DNA of 7,037 bases from Candidatus Njordarchaeum guaymasense (GCA_030587605.1 JAUQYT010000273.1:1-7037), one strand, 5' to 3'. Shown: positions 1 to 6,752, counted from the first letter of the stretch. Program-made: numbers and translations. The notes: generated by a model not told the origin, from the sequence alone.

Positions 1-1083
1 ATCACGCTGCATACTTTCACAGAGGTAAAGGAAGTCACTGGATCGGTGGGCAACTTCTCGGTAAAAGTGCTGAAAAAGGCGAGGTTTGTCAAAGAAAAGG
101 AATGTGTCGGATGTGGTGACTGCGTTGCAAAGTGTCCTGTCAAGGTTCCTGACGAGTTTGACATGGAGCTGAGAAGGAGGCGCGCTATTTACCTTTACTT
201 CCTACAAGCCCTTCCAATGGTGATGACCATTGATAGAGATCGCTGCCTTTACCTAACCAAAGGCGTCTGCAGGGTCTGCGAGAAGGTTTGCGCAAGGAAA
301 GCCATAGATTTTGAGCAGAAAGATGTCGAGATGGATCTGAACGTGGGAGCGATCATCATCGCCACGGGCTTCGATCCCTTCAATCCAACCAGTCTTTCCG
401 AGTACGGTTACAAAAGATACCGAAACGTAATTACAGCTCTCGAGTATGAGAGGCTTATTTCCGCCTCAGGGCCAACCGGAGGACGCTTGCTAAGACCCTC
501 CGATGGAAAACCAGCAGAAAAAACCGCGTTTATCCAATGCGTAGGCTCTAGAGATGCTAAGAACAATCCATATTGCTCCGCCGTCTGTTGCATGCACGCC
601 ACTAAGGAAGCGATCTTGGCAAGAGAACATGATCCAAACGCGCAAGCATACGTCTTCTATATGGACATGAGAGCTACAGGTAAGGGCTTTCAGAGATATG
701 TGGCACGCGGCGAGGAAGAGTATGGAATAAAATACATTAGAGGGAGGGTAGCGAAGATAACCGAAGACCCTGAAGGAAATCCTATCATACGGTATGAGGA
801 GACCCTTGGCTCCACTATAGGAAACATGAAAGTGGACTTGGCCGTTTTAGCAGCAAGCTTTGTTCCTCGCCGTGGGACGGAAGAGCTTGCAACGATCCTT
901 GGGATTGAGCTGGACGAATATGGCTTCTTCAAGACAAACCCTAGCGCACCCTTGGATTCTACTCGAGAAGGAATATTTATCTGTGGTTGCTGTCGGGAAC
1001 CCACCGATATACCTGACTCTGTTACTCAAGCAAGTGGCGCAGCGGCTAAGGCTGCTGAAATCATTACAGGAGGACATTGCTGA
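1..1083 (+). CDS. hdrA: HdrA-type FAD/iron-sulfur subunit, 5'-partial (inserted-ferredoxin form)
   Basis: Heterodisulfide-reductase-like subunit A, a cytoplasmic FAD protein that in characterised complexes carries out or relays flavin-based electron bifurcation. The frame is open from base 1, so the in-frame GTG at 46 is internal and the N-terminus lies outside the window; 360 residues are visible. Just after the family motif V-G-N-F there is an inserted ferredoxin module: Cys35-x2-Cys38-x2-Cys41-x3-Cys45-Pro, then Cys82-x7-Cys90-x2-Cys93-x3-Cys97, where the Pro usual after the last Cys is Ala. The flavin domain follows with I-I-A-T-G-F-D-P-F, Q-C180-V-G-S-R-D and Y-C192-x3-C196-C197, the HdrA cysteine set near the flavin. 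The protein ends with the C-G-C-C and A-S-G-A-A-A-K-A-A segment, just where ordinary HdrA would continue into a C-terminal ferredoxin pair, which is absent. Its stop overlaps the next start by one base, so the two are very probably co-translated partners. Confidence 0.93.
   Translation: MTLHTFTEVKEVTGSVGNFSVKVLKKARFVKEKECVGCGDCVAKCPVKVPDEFDMELRRRRAIYLYFLQALPMVMTIDRDRCLYLTKGVCRVCEKVCARKAIDFEQKDVEMDLNVGAIIIATGFDPFNPTSLSEYGYKRYRNVITALEYERLISASGPTGGRLLRPSDGKPAEKTAFIQCVGSRDAKNNPYCSAVCCMHATKEAILAREHDPNAQAYVFYMDMRATGKGFQRYVARGEEEYGIKYIRGRVAKITEDPEGNPIIRYEETLGSTIGNMKVDLAVLAASFVPRRGTEELATILGIELDEYGFFKTNPSAPLDSTREGIFICGCCREPTDIPDSVTQASGAAAKAAEIITGGHC
1068..1073 (+). promoter_or_regulatory. Ribosome binding site deciding the hdrA-mvhD start
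   Basis: AGGAGG lies nine bases before the ATG at 1083 but only three before the in-frame TTG at 1077. The ATG is therefore the better start. The site sits inside the last codons of the upstream hdrA, whose TGA (1081-1083) shares its A with the ATG, an arrangement typical of translational coupling. Confidence 0.75.
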
Positions 1084-3173
1084 TGGAAGAGACCAGAATC
1101 GGCGTATTTGTATGCCGTTGCGGCACGAACATCGGAGGCTTTCTGGACGTTCCCGCCCTTGTCGAGTATGCTAAAGGGCTGCCTAACGTAGTATTCTCTC
1201 AGGAGAGCCTCTACACCTGCTCAGAAGCAGGGCTTACGGGTATCAAGACGGCGATAGCTGAACAGAGGCTTAACCGGGTGATAGTTGCATCTTGCACCCC
1301 AAGAACCCATGAGCCTCTCTTCAGAAGTACCTGTAAAGAAGCAGGCCTGAATCCCTACCTCTTCGAGTTTGTGAATGTGAGGGATCAATGCTCGTGGGTA
1401 CATATGCGGGAGACGGAAAAGGCAACGGAGAAGGCGAAGGATCTAATTAGAATGGGAGTAGCAAGGGCTAGGCTCCTAGAGCCTCAGGAAGAAATTCAAG
1501 TCGAAGTTGTTCCTTCCGCCCTGGTCATTGGCGGCGGAATAGCTGGGATGACATGCGCACTCAGCCTTGCTGATCGCGGGTTCGAAGTCAAGCTTATCGA
1601 GAGGGAGAAGGGGCTCGGAGGCCTTCTCGGGAATTTGTATAAACTATACCCTACCCAAGAAGATGTTTCTGAACTCATCGAAGCCAAGATACATGAGGTT
1701 AAAAAGAGCAGAAATATCGAGGTACTTACCTCCGCAACGGTGACGGAGGTCAAAGGGTTCATTGGAAATTACGACGTAACCATTAAACAGGAAGGAAAAA
1801 ACATCCCCTTTAGGGCAGGAGTGATAGTGGTCGCTACGGGCGCTGAGGAGTTCAAGCCCATTGGAATGTACGGCTATGACGGAATAAATGTTGTAACCCA
1901 ACTTGAACTAGAAAAGATGCTGAAGGAGGGTAAATTCGACGCCAAGAATGTTGTGATGATTCAGTGCGTCGGAGCGAGGGACGAGAAAAGAAACTATTGT
2001 TCAAAAGTATGCTGTATGACCGCTTTAAACAACGCGATAATAATCTCAGAGCGAAGCCCCGAGGCGAAGACCTTCATACTATACAGGGATATGCAGACCT
2101 GGGGCACATTATATGAGGATCTCTACAGGAAGGCGAGGGAGAAAGGAATAATCTTTGTGAAATATTCCCCTCAGAAGCCGCCCGTCGTTAATAAGGGGGT
2201 GGTGAAAGTCGTCGACGAGTTCCTAAGTGAAGAGTTGCATCTGCCTTGCGATTTGGTCGTGCTATCGACGCCGATGATCGCGCATCCCGATTCTGTGGAG
2301 TTGGCAAAGATATTGAAGATACCTGTTGACGAATACGGGTTCTTCCTCGAGGCTCATGTCAAGCTCAGACCCCTCGACTTCGCCACGGACGGCGTGTACC
2401 TGTGCGGCTCTGCCCATTGGCCCTCAACCTTGAGTGAAAGCATTGCCCAAGCTTACGGCGCAGCCTCAAGGGCTTCCATACCTATGTCAAAAAGACGTGT
2501 AACAGCCGAGCCGATAATCTCAACAGTTGACCAAGAGAAATGCATAGGCTGCGGCGTTTGTGAAACCGTCTGTCCATACAGCGCTATCAAGCTCATAAAA
2601 TCAACCGAAGGAAGATGGATTTCGCAGACTTACGAAGTCATGTGCAAAGGCTGTGGAACCTGCGCCGTTAGCTGCCCTGCAACCGCGATAAAGATGCGAC
2701 ATTTCAAAAATCAACAGGTCTTGGCTCAAATTCGAGCAGCATTTCTCACCCCAGCTAAAGACTCTGAGCCTAGAATTCTGGCCTTTACCTGCAATTGGTG
2801 CAGTTATGCTGGAGCGGATCTAGCTGGAGTAAGTCGGATTCAGTATCCACCAAATATTCGAATCATAAGGCTGATGTGTAGTGGTCGTGTTGACCCGATA
2901 TTTGTCTTTGAGGCCTTTAGAAGCGGTGCTGATGGTGTCCTTATCTCTGGTTGCCACCCTGGAGACTGCCATTATGTTTTAGGGAATCGATGGTCGGAAG
3001 CTCGCTACAACGTAATACGATCGTGGTTAAGCGAGGCCGGTCTTGAACCTGAGCGCCTCCGTTTAGCGTGGATATCCGCGTCTGAAGGAGGCAAGTTTGC
3101 CACGGTCGTAACGGAGATGGTGGCTGAAATAAAGAAAATGGGACCCAGCCCCCTTAGAAGGCTGGGCTCATAA
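1083..3173 (+). CDS. hdrA: HdrA-MvhD fusion protein
   Basis: A 696-residue fusion of HdrA and the MvhD/FlpD electron-transfer domain, expected in the cytoplasm as part of an Hdr-like complex. Domain order: N-terminal HdrA domain with C11-x-C13-G-T-N and conserved C46 and C71; FAD-binding Rossmann motif G-G-G-I-A-G at 150-155 followed by the second acidic strand; Q-C295-V-G-A-R-D and Y-C306-x3-C310-C311; two [4Fe-4S] ferredoxin motifs, C487-x2-C490-x2-C493-x3-C497-P and C521-x2-C524-x2-C527-x3-C531-P; then MvhD (about 563-685) with C570-x2-C573, C599, C624 and C629, the ligand pattern expected for its [2Fe-2S] cluster. The inserted ferredoxin found in most HdrA, and in the neighbour upstream, is missing: G-N-Y-D-V-T-I runs almost directly into G-V-I-V-V-A-T-G. 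MvhD normally passes electrons from a hydrogenase or formate dehydrogenase to HdrA; the donor here is not visible. ATG 1083 was chosen over TTG 1077 because of RBS spacing. Confidence 0.95.
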   Translation: MEETRIGVFVCRCGTNIGGFLDVPALVEYAKGLPNVVFSQESLYTCSEAGLTGIKTAIAEQRLNRVIVASCTPRTHEPLFRSTCKEAGLNPYLFEFVNVRDQCSWVHMRETEKATEKAKDLIRMGVARARLLEPQEEIQVEVVPSALVIGGGIAGMTCALSLADRGFEVKLIEREKGLGGLLGNLYKLYPTQEDVSELIEAKIHEVKKSRNIEVLTSATVTEVKGFIGNYDVTIKQEGKNIPFRAGVIVVATGAEEFKPIGMYGYDGINVVTQLELEKMLKEGKFDAKNVVMIQCVGARDEKRNYCSKVCCMTALNNAIIISERSPEAKTFILYRDMQTWGTLYEDLYRKAREKGIIFVKYSPQKPPVVNKGVVKVVDEFLSEELHLPCDLVVLSTPMIAHPDSVELAKILKIPVDEYGFFLEAHVKLRPLDFATDGVYLCGSAHWPSTLSESIAQAYGAASRASIPMSKRRVTAEPIISTVDQEKCIGCGVCETVCPYSAIKLIKSTEGRWISQTYEVMCKGCGTCAVSCPATAIKMRHFKNQQVLAQIRAAFLTPAKDSEPRILAFTCNWCSYAGADLAGVSRIQYPPNIRIIRLMCSGRVDPIFVFEAFRSGADGVLISGCHPGDCHYVLGNRWSEARYNVIRSWLSEAGLEPERLRLAWISASEGGKFATVVTEMVAEIKKMGPSPLRRLGS
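3144..3166 (+). other. GC-rich hairpin at the 3' end of hdrA-mvhD
   Basis: CCCAGCC (3144-3150) and GGCTGGG (3160-3166) form a perfect 7-bp stem with a 9-base loop, ending five bases before the stop codon. No T run follows, so it does not look like a simple intrinsic terminator. It could pause transcription or stabilise or process the mRNA between the hdr and met parts, or it may be chance within codons for a Pro/Arg/Gly tail. Confidence 0.35.
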
Positions 3174-3219
3174 AAGCTCAAATCGACGCGATACAAAACA
3201 TCTGTGATAAAAGCAACTC

Positions 3220-3226
3220 AAGGAGG
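3220..3226 (+). promoter_or_regulatory. Ribosome binding site of metV
   Basis: AAGGAGG stands seven bases before ATG 3234. It lies inside the extension that would be made from the in-frame GTG at 3204, so it selects 3234 as the start. Confidence 0.75.
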
Positions 3227-3233
3227 ATGCAAA

Positions 3234-3908
3234 ATGATAGTCGTCAAACCGAAGTCGTTTGAGGAAATACGATCAATGCTACAGGGGTACAAAAGAATTC
3301 TAATCGTAGGATGCGATGGATGCGCCGGAATCTACGAGACTGGTGGCTTAAAACAAGCCGAAATATTGAAAGAACGCTTAGAACTGGCGCAAGAAATCAA
3401 GGGGGATAGAAAAATCTCTGTGAGAGCGCTTACAGTCCTAAGGCAATGCGACGACGATGTAGTCGCCAACTCACTTCGAGAAGCAGTCGGTGAGGCCGAT
3501 GCAATACTCTCACTTGGTTGCGGTGTCGGAGTTCAAACAATAGCTGATGCATTCGAAGATAAACCCGTATTTCCAGGAAATAATACAGAGTTCATAGGCA
3601 TGATGGATAGAAGCCAGGAAAAGCTGTTTGAAAGATGCCATGCCTGTGGAGATTGCGTCCTCGACCAGTTTGGCGGAATATGCCCCATCACAAGATGCGC
3701 TAAAGGATTACTAAATGGTCCATGTGGGGGACAGGTGAAAGGCAAATGCGAAGTAGGAAGATACACTAACGACTGCGCCTGGGTTTTAATATGGAAACGA
3801 TTAAAGCAACGAGGAAAGCTTGACCAATACACCAAGTTTAGACCTTTCCGCACTCGACAACACTCTCCCAGGGAGCTCAAGTTGGCTATTACTATCACTA
3901 AAGGGTAA
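3234..3908 (+). CDS. metV: MetV, zinc/iron-sulfur partner of methylenetetrahydrofolate reductase
   Basis: A 224-residue cysteine-rich protein of the MetV family (methylene-tetrahydrofolate reductase C-terminal-like), the small partner of MetF in acetogens and many strict anaerobes. The first part is a Rossmann-like domain with G-C27-D-G-C30-A near the N-terminus, C72 in R-Q-C-D-D-D, and C96 in S-L-G-C-G-V-G-V-Q. The second part is the family signature: C135-x2-C138-x2-C141, then G-G-I-C150-P-I-T-R-C155-A-K-G-L-L-N-G-P-C164-G-G and K-C172-E-V, with C181 beyond. Such a set can ligate metal clusters; which metals cannot be read from the sequence. MetV is thought to link MetF to the electron-carrying Hdr-like module, which fits its place between hdrA-mvhD and metF. 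The gap to hdrA-mvhD is 60 bases with no clear promoter, and 13 bases separate it from metF. Confidence 0.9.
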   Translation: MIVVKPKSFEEIRSMLQGYKRILIVGCDGCAGIYETGGLKQAEILKERLELAQEIKGDRKISVRALTVLRQCDDDVVANSLREAVGEADAILSLGCGVGVQTIADAFEDKPVFPGNNTEFIGMMDRSQEKLFERCHACGDCVLDQFGGICPITRCAKGLLNGPCGGQVKGKCEVGRYTNDCAWVLIWKRLKQRGKLDQYTKFRPFRTRQHSPRELKLAITITKG

Positions 3909-3921
3909 AGGTGAAGGATTC

Positions 3922-4845
3922 ATGTCGAAAGTTGAAGCGTACAGTGACCTGATGCGTGAGATAAAATCTGGACGATTTGTATTTACCGGCGAACTAGAAC
4001 CGGAGAGAACCACCGACCTAAGCGAAATAATTGAGGCGGCAAAGGATTTGAAAGGACATGTTGTAGCATGCAATGTCACTGATGGCCCACAGGCATGTGC
4101 GTATATGAGTAGTCTCGCCGCATCATATGTCCTACAGAAGGAAACTGGAATCGAGATGGTTTACCAATTAGTTTGTAGGGATAGAAACATTATAGCTTTG
4201 TTTGCTGACCTGCTTGGGGCCGGGGCGCTGGGGATAAAAAATATACTGGCGTTAACAGGCGACCACTCAGCTGTCGGGGATATGCCTGACGCTAAACCTG
4301 TGTTTGACCTTGACTCGGCCCAACTTACGTATATGATACGCAAAATGGTCGATGAGGGAGTGAACCCGTATGGCAAACCAATCAACAAACCACCCAAGTT
4401 TCATGTGGGCGTAGCCGCCAACCCAAACGCTGACCCGCTGGAACCAGAGATCTTCAAGGTCAGAAGAAAAGTAGAGGCTGGGGCAGAGTTCATTCAGACA
4501 CAAGCCGTTTTTGACATAGAAGCTGCGAAACGTTTCATAGAAGAAACCAAACGGTTCAACATCCCAGTATTAGTTGGCATTTTCCCGATGAAAAACTATC
4601 GAATAGCTGACTTCTTCAACAAAAACGTACCAGGAGTATCGGTTCCGACAGAATTGCTGAAGAAACTTGAAAAGGTTGAAGGGATCGCAGACAAGAACCT
4701 TAAAAAACAAAAATTCGATGAAGTAAATCTTGACTTTTTCATAGAGTTCATCAAAGAACTCAGGAAAACCACAGCAGTAGGATGCCACATAATGGCTGTT
4801 GGTTACGAAAGGCTCACTCCGAAACTCGTTGAGGCTGTTAGATAG
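3922..4845 (+). CDS. metF: Methylenetetrahydrofolate reductase MetF
   Basis: A 307-residue TIM-barrel flavoprotein that reduces methylene-tetrahydrofolate (or, in an archaeon, possibly the methanopterin equivalent) to the methyl form in the methyl branch of the Wood-Ljungdahl pathway. Family motifs in order: T-G-E24-L-E-P near the N-terminus, with the catalytic-type Glu; N-V-T-D at 51-54; C-R-D-R-N at 85-89; L-T-G-D-H at 111-115; H-V-G-V-A-A-N-P at 161-168; F-I-Q-T-Q-x-V-F-D at 190-198. The length matches single-domain MetF, without the C-terminal regulatory domain of eukaryotic enzymes. The open frame extends back to 3820, but that part overlaps metV and lacks family motifs. ATG 3922 has GGTGA at 3910-3914, seven bases upstream, and begins M-S-K-V, as expected. 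It is very likely co-transcribed with metV. Confidence 0.93.
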   Translation: MSKVEAYSDLMREIKSGRFVFTGELEPERTTDLSEIIEAAKDLKGHVVACNVTDGPQACAYMSSLAASYVLQKETGIEMVYQLVCRDRNIIALFADLLGAGALGIKNILALTGDHSAVGDMPDAKPVFDLDSAQLTYMIRKMVDEGVNPYGKPINKPPKFHVGVAANPNADPLEPEIFKVRRKVEAGAEFIQTQAVFDIEAAKRFIEETKRFNIPVLVGIFPMKNYRIADFFNKNVPGVSVPTELLKKLEKVEGIADKNLKKQKFDEVNLDFFIEFIKELRKTTAVGCHIMAVGYERLTPKLVEAVR

Positions 4846-4864
4846 TTATTTATAATAATATATT
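4846..4864 (+). promoter_or_regulatory. TATA-like box before the metF 3' fragment
   Basis: Nineteen consecutive A/T bases, with TTTATAAT at 4849-4856, begin right after the metF stop. The centre of the box is about 25 bases from ATG 4878. That is the archaeal TATA-to-start-site distance, so a leaderless transcript beginning at or near the ATG is possible. There is no good Shine-Dalgarno site before this ATG. This is inference from spacing and composition only. Confidence 0.45.
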
Positions 4865-4877
4865 GGAAAACATCTTA

Positions 4878-5267
4878 ATGGGAGCAGAAGCTGGCGCAGA
4901 TTTCGTACAGACCCAAGTAGTCTTCGACGTGGAGAAGGCTAAACAGTTCGTGGATGAGGCAGCAAAGTTCAACGTCCCACTTCTGATTGGAATCTTTCCA
5001 TTAAAGAACTATGCAATTGCAGACTTTTTTAACAAGAATGTTCCAGGGTGTTCAGTGCCACAAGAACTCATTGACAAATTGAAACAGCTGAAGGATGGCA
5101 TCCAAGACAAAGAGGAGAGAAAGAGGAAAATAGACGAGCTGAACGTGGAGTACTTTACTGACTTCATAAAAGAGCTGAAGAGGACGAGAGGTTGCAAGGG
5201 CACTCATGTCATGGCAGTTGGATATGCCAGTGTGACCAAACAGTTAATAGACAGGGTTGGGCACTAG
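4878..5267 (+). CDS. Truncated MetF paralogue (C-terminal part only)
   Basis: The 129 residues align with about residues 182-307 of the MetF just upstream. Roughly 70 of about 125 positions match by hand, including the shared E-A-G-A, the Q-T-Q-x-V-F-D strand, the block I-A-D-F-F-N-K-N-V-P-G, F-I-K-E-L and M-A-V-G-Y. Everything before this is absent, including the catalytic Glu, N-V-T-D, C-R-D-R-N and L-T-G-D motifs. A barrel cannot form from the piece alone, so it is not a reductase by itself. The frame is open with no internal stop and most differences are conservative, so the copy was under protein-level selection until recently or still is. An upstream TTG at 4863 would add five residues; ATG 4878 is preferred because it is 25 bases from a TATA-like box. 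It could be a remnant of a tandem duplication, a subunit that associates with MetF, or an assembly join between two strain versions. Confidence 0.7.
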   Translation: MGAEAGADFVQTQVVFDVEKAKQFVDEAAKFNVPLLIGIFPLKNYAIADFFNKNVPGCSVPQELIDKLKQLKDGIQDKEERKRKIDELNVEYFTDFIKELKRTRGCKGTHVMAVGYASVTKQLIDRVGH

Positions 5268-5283
5268 TCTCTAGACTCCCACA

Positions 5284-5290
5284 TTTTTTT
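5284..5290 (+). terminator. Oligo-T terminator candidate
   Basis: A run of seven T lies 17 bases after the stop of the metF fragment and 26 bases before the next start. Archaeal RNA polymerase can terminate on such runs without a hairpin, and I see no strong stem before it. It may close the transcript that began at hdrA or at the TATA-like box. Confidence 0.4.
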
Positions 5291-5315
5291 GAAGCATTAG
5301 AGATGGGGGTACTAA

Positions 5316-5879
5316 ATGAAAATCTGCATCCCCCTTACCTCAAAGACTGACAATCTGAGGAGATGGGTTGCAAAGGTTTCGTACAAGAACATGTTAGCAT
5401 TCTACTCAGTCGGTTGCACACTTGATGAAATCTTTGCCAACATCAAAGACAAGGCCGATACACATTTTCCGAATTTAGCGTTTCTAAGGAACTTTCAAAT
5501 ACAACTTAAGGGTGTCAACCTTGCCGAGGTTGACATAAGCGAAGCCTTCATAGTTGATTTCCTGATCAAATCGTCTCCCGAGTGCAAAACAGTGACTAAT
5601 TTTCCCACCGAGTTGGTTCTTCCTCTCCAAATGACTTTGTGCCCTGTGGTTGACATATATGACGAAGACCCGTGGCTTTCGGAATGCAGAGGAATTCTGG
5701 CAAAGGAAGAAGCATGCTATATCGCCAACGGAGGCTTACTAGGTCCATACTCAATAGCAAAACTCAAAGAAGATGATAATGGAGACCTGGTCTGGTACGT
5801 TTCCTCTAGAACCGGGGAAAAGGAACCACTCACAGTAAGGAGCGCTGTTGATGAGAGTTCCTTCATAAATGTGAAGTGA
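5316..5879 (+). CDS. Protein of unknown function between metF paralogues
   Basis: I do not recognise this 187-residue protein. It begins M-K-I-C-I-P-L, has no signal peptide or membrane segment, and looks soluble and mixed alpha/beta. Six cysteines (4, 34, 90, 109, 124, 134) are spread singly with no CxxC pair, so a classical iron-sulfur site is not evident. A Gly-rich turn G-G-L-L-G-P-Y (139-145) and an acidic segment D-I-Y-D-E-D-P-W (113-120) stand out. A G-rich site, GGGGG at 5305-5309, stands six bases before the ATG. The next MetF-like gene follows with only a short gap and is very likely in the same transcript, so a role tied to that protein is a reasonable guess but no more. The oligo-T run upstream suggests it may be separated from metVF. 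Confidence 0.75.
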   Translation: MKICIPLTSKTDNLRRWVAKVSYKNMLAFYSVGCTLDEIFANIKDKADTHFPNLAFLRNFQIQLKGVNLAEVDISEAFIVDFLIKSSPECKTVTNFPTELVLPLQMTLCPVVDIYDEDPWLSECRGILAKEEACYIANGGLLGPYSIAKLKEDDNGDLVWYVSSRTGEKEPLTVRSAVDESSFINVK

Positions 5880-5881
5880 AC

Positions 5882-5887
5882 AAGGAG
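5882..5887 (+). promoter_or_regulatory. Shine-Dalgarno site without a matching in-frame start
   Basis: AAGGAG stands five bases before a GTG at 5893, but that GTG is in a different frame from the MetF-like gene and stops after four codons. In the MetF-like frame the codon at the right distance is GTT (5895). The site argues that the real N-terminus of the MetF-like protein is near 5893-5898 and not at 5934. Confidence 0.4.
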
Positions 5888-5933
5888 AAGTGGTGTTACG
5901 AAGTTAAGTAAGCGTCTGAACGATGAGACTTTC

Positions 5934-6752
5934 GTGACACTTGCGGAGGTTACATTTTCGGAGTCGGAGGGAACGTATAAGACCGCCTTCATGGAGGAAG
6001 CTAGCAAGCTATCTCCTTTTGTTGATGCAGTTGTTGTTTCAGATTACTCCTTCGGGCTCCCCACGATGAACCCCATAGTACCCTCACTATGGTTAAGAGA
6101 GGACAACATCGAACCTGTAATGGGATTCTATATTGAGCATAGGAACCCCGAGGCAATATTCTCAGACGTGCTAGCAGGTATTGAAAGCAACTTAACCAAC
6201 GTGATCATATCATCTTATCAGAACCCGCAGGAGTATGGAAAGTGCTTGGAACTTGTTGATAGCATAAAGAAGACTCTCAAGAAACAATCAAGAGCAAGGA
6301 GAACCGAACCCGATAGCGAAGTCAACATAGGGCTTAGCTCTGGTTACATGGTTGAGAGACCTGAGGACAGCATTGCGTTGGCAAGGCGGGCTGGAACCAA
6401 CTTCATTTGTCCTCCTGAGACCTATGATATTTCGGGTATAATTGAGCCAATCATTAGAAGGGCAAGATCAGTCGGTGTCCACACCATACTGAAAACTTCG
6501 TTGTTCGCCTCAACAAAGACGGTTAGCTTTGCTCGCAAGTTCATTCCCGAGATGTTCCTGCCAAATGATTTTGTTGAGGCTATAAAGAGTTCGTCAAACC
6601 CATTGGAGAAGGGGCTGAGCTTTATCAAAGATTTTATCGATGTCGCTAAGAGTCTCAAAGCTTGTGGAATATATTTGATCATACCTCAAAAACTCGAAGT
6701 CTACAAGCGCTTGCCTCAGATAACGGGAAGGAGTATTCTGGAGGCAGGCTAG
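5934..6752 (+). CDS. Divergent MetF-fold protein with altered catalytic motifs
   Basis: A 272-residue protein (from GTG 5934) that follows the MetF pattern along its length: L-A-E5-V-T for the catalytic-Glu strand, V-V-V-S-D37 for N-V-T-D, E-H-R-N (68-71) for C-R-D-R-N, A-G-T-N-F-I-C-P-P-E-T-Y-D-I (153-166) for A-G-A-E-F-I-Q-T-Q-A-V-F-D-I, and I-Y-L-I-I-P near the end for M-A-V-G-Y. The strand that carries L-T-G-D in MetF reads I-I-S-S-Y-Q, and the Q-T-Q flavin/substrate segment is replaced by C-P-P, so folate reductase activity is doubtful; binding of a pterin or another role is possible. The frame is open back to 5880, and codons 5901-5933 read K-L-S-K-R-L-N-D-E-T-F, matching MetF N-termini, so the annotated GTG probably misses about a dozen residues. 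No ATG, GTG or TTG exists in that extension. It follows the unknown 187-residue gene closely, and no promoter is seen between them. Confidence 0.75.
   Translation: MTLAEVTFSESEGTYKTAFMEEASKLSPFVDAVVVSDYSFGLPTMNPIVPSLWLREDNIEPVMGFYIEHRNPEAIFSDVLAGIESNLTNVIISSYQNPQEYGKCLELVDSIKKTLKKQSRARRTEPDSEVNIGLSSGYMVERPEDSIALARRAGTNFICPPETYDISGIIEPIIRRARSVGVHTILKTSLFASTKTVSFARKFIPEMFLPNDFVEAIKSSSNPLEKGLSFIKDFIDVAKSLKACGIYLIIPQKLEVYKRLPQITGRSILEAG

Noticed and set aside
46..48. GTG at 46 as the start of the first hdrA
   Set aside because: The 15 codons before it are open and read as HdrA (T-E-V-K-E-V-T-G-S before V-G-N-F), so the gene continues to the left.
1081..1083. TGA after the terminal Cys of the first hdrA as a possible selenocysteine or readthrough codon
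   Set aside because: The frame beyond does not read as HdrA or ferredoxin, and the next gene starts at the same base with a good ribosome binding site.
860..1174. 104-codon + strand frame across the hdrA/hdrA-mvhD junction
   Set aside because: It lies in another frame of two clear HdrA proteins and its translation shows no recognisable motif.
3533..3898. 121-codon minus-strand open frame within metV
   Set aside because: It is a shadow of metV, whose cysteine motifs are unmistakable; the minus frame shows no family pattern or binding site.
3820..3921. N-terminal extension of metF from ATG 3820
   Set aside because: It overlaps metV coding sequence by 89 bases, has no MetF motif, and ATG 3922 has a well-placed GGTGA site.
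5264..5283. Stem before the T7 run, which would make a bacterial-type terminator
   Set aside because: The TCTAGA palindrome and its flanks do not form a stable extended stem; only the T run is supported.
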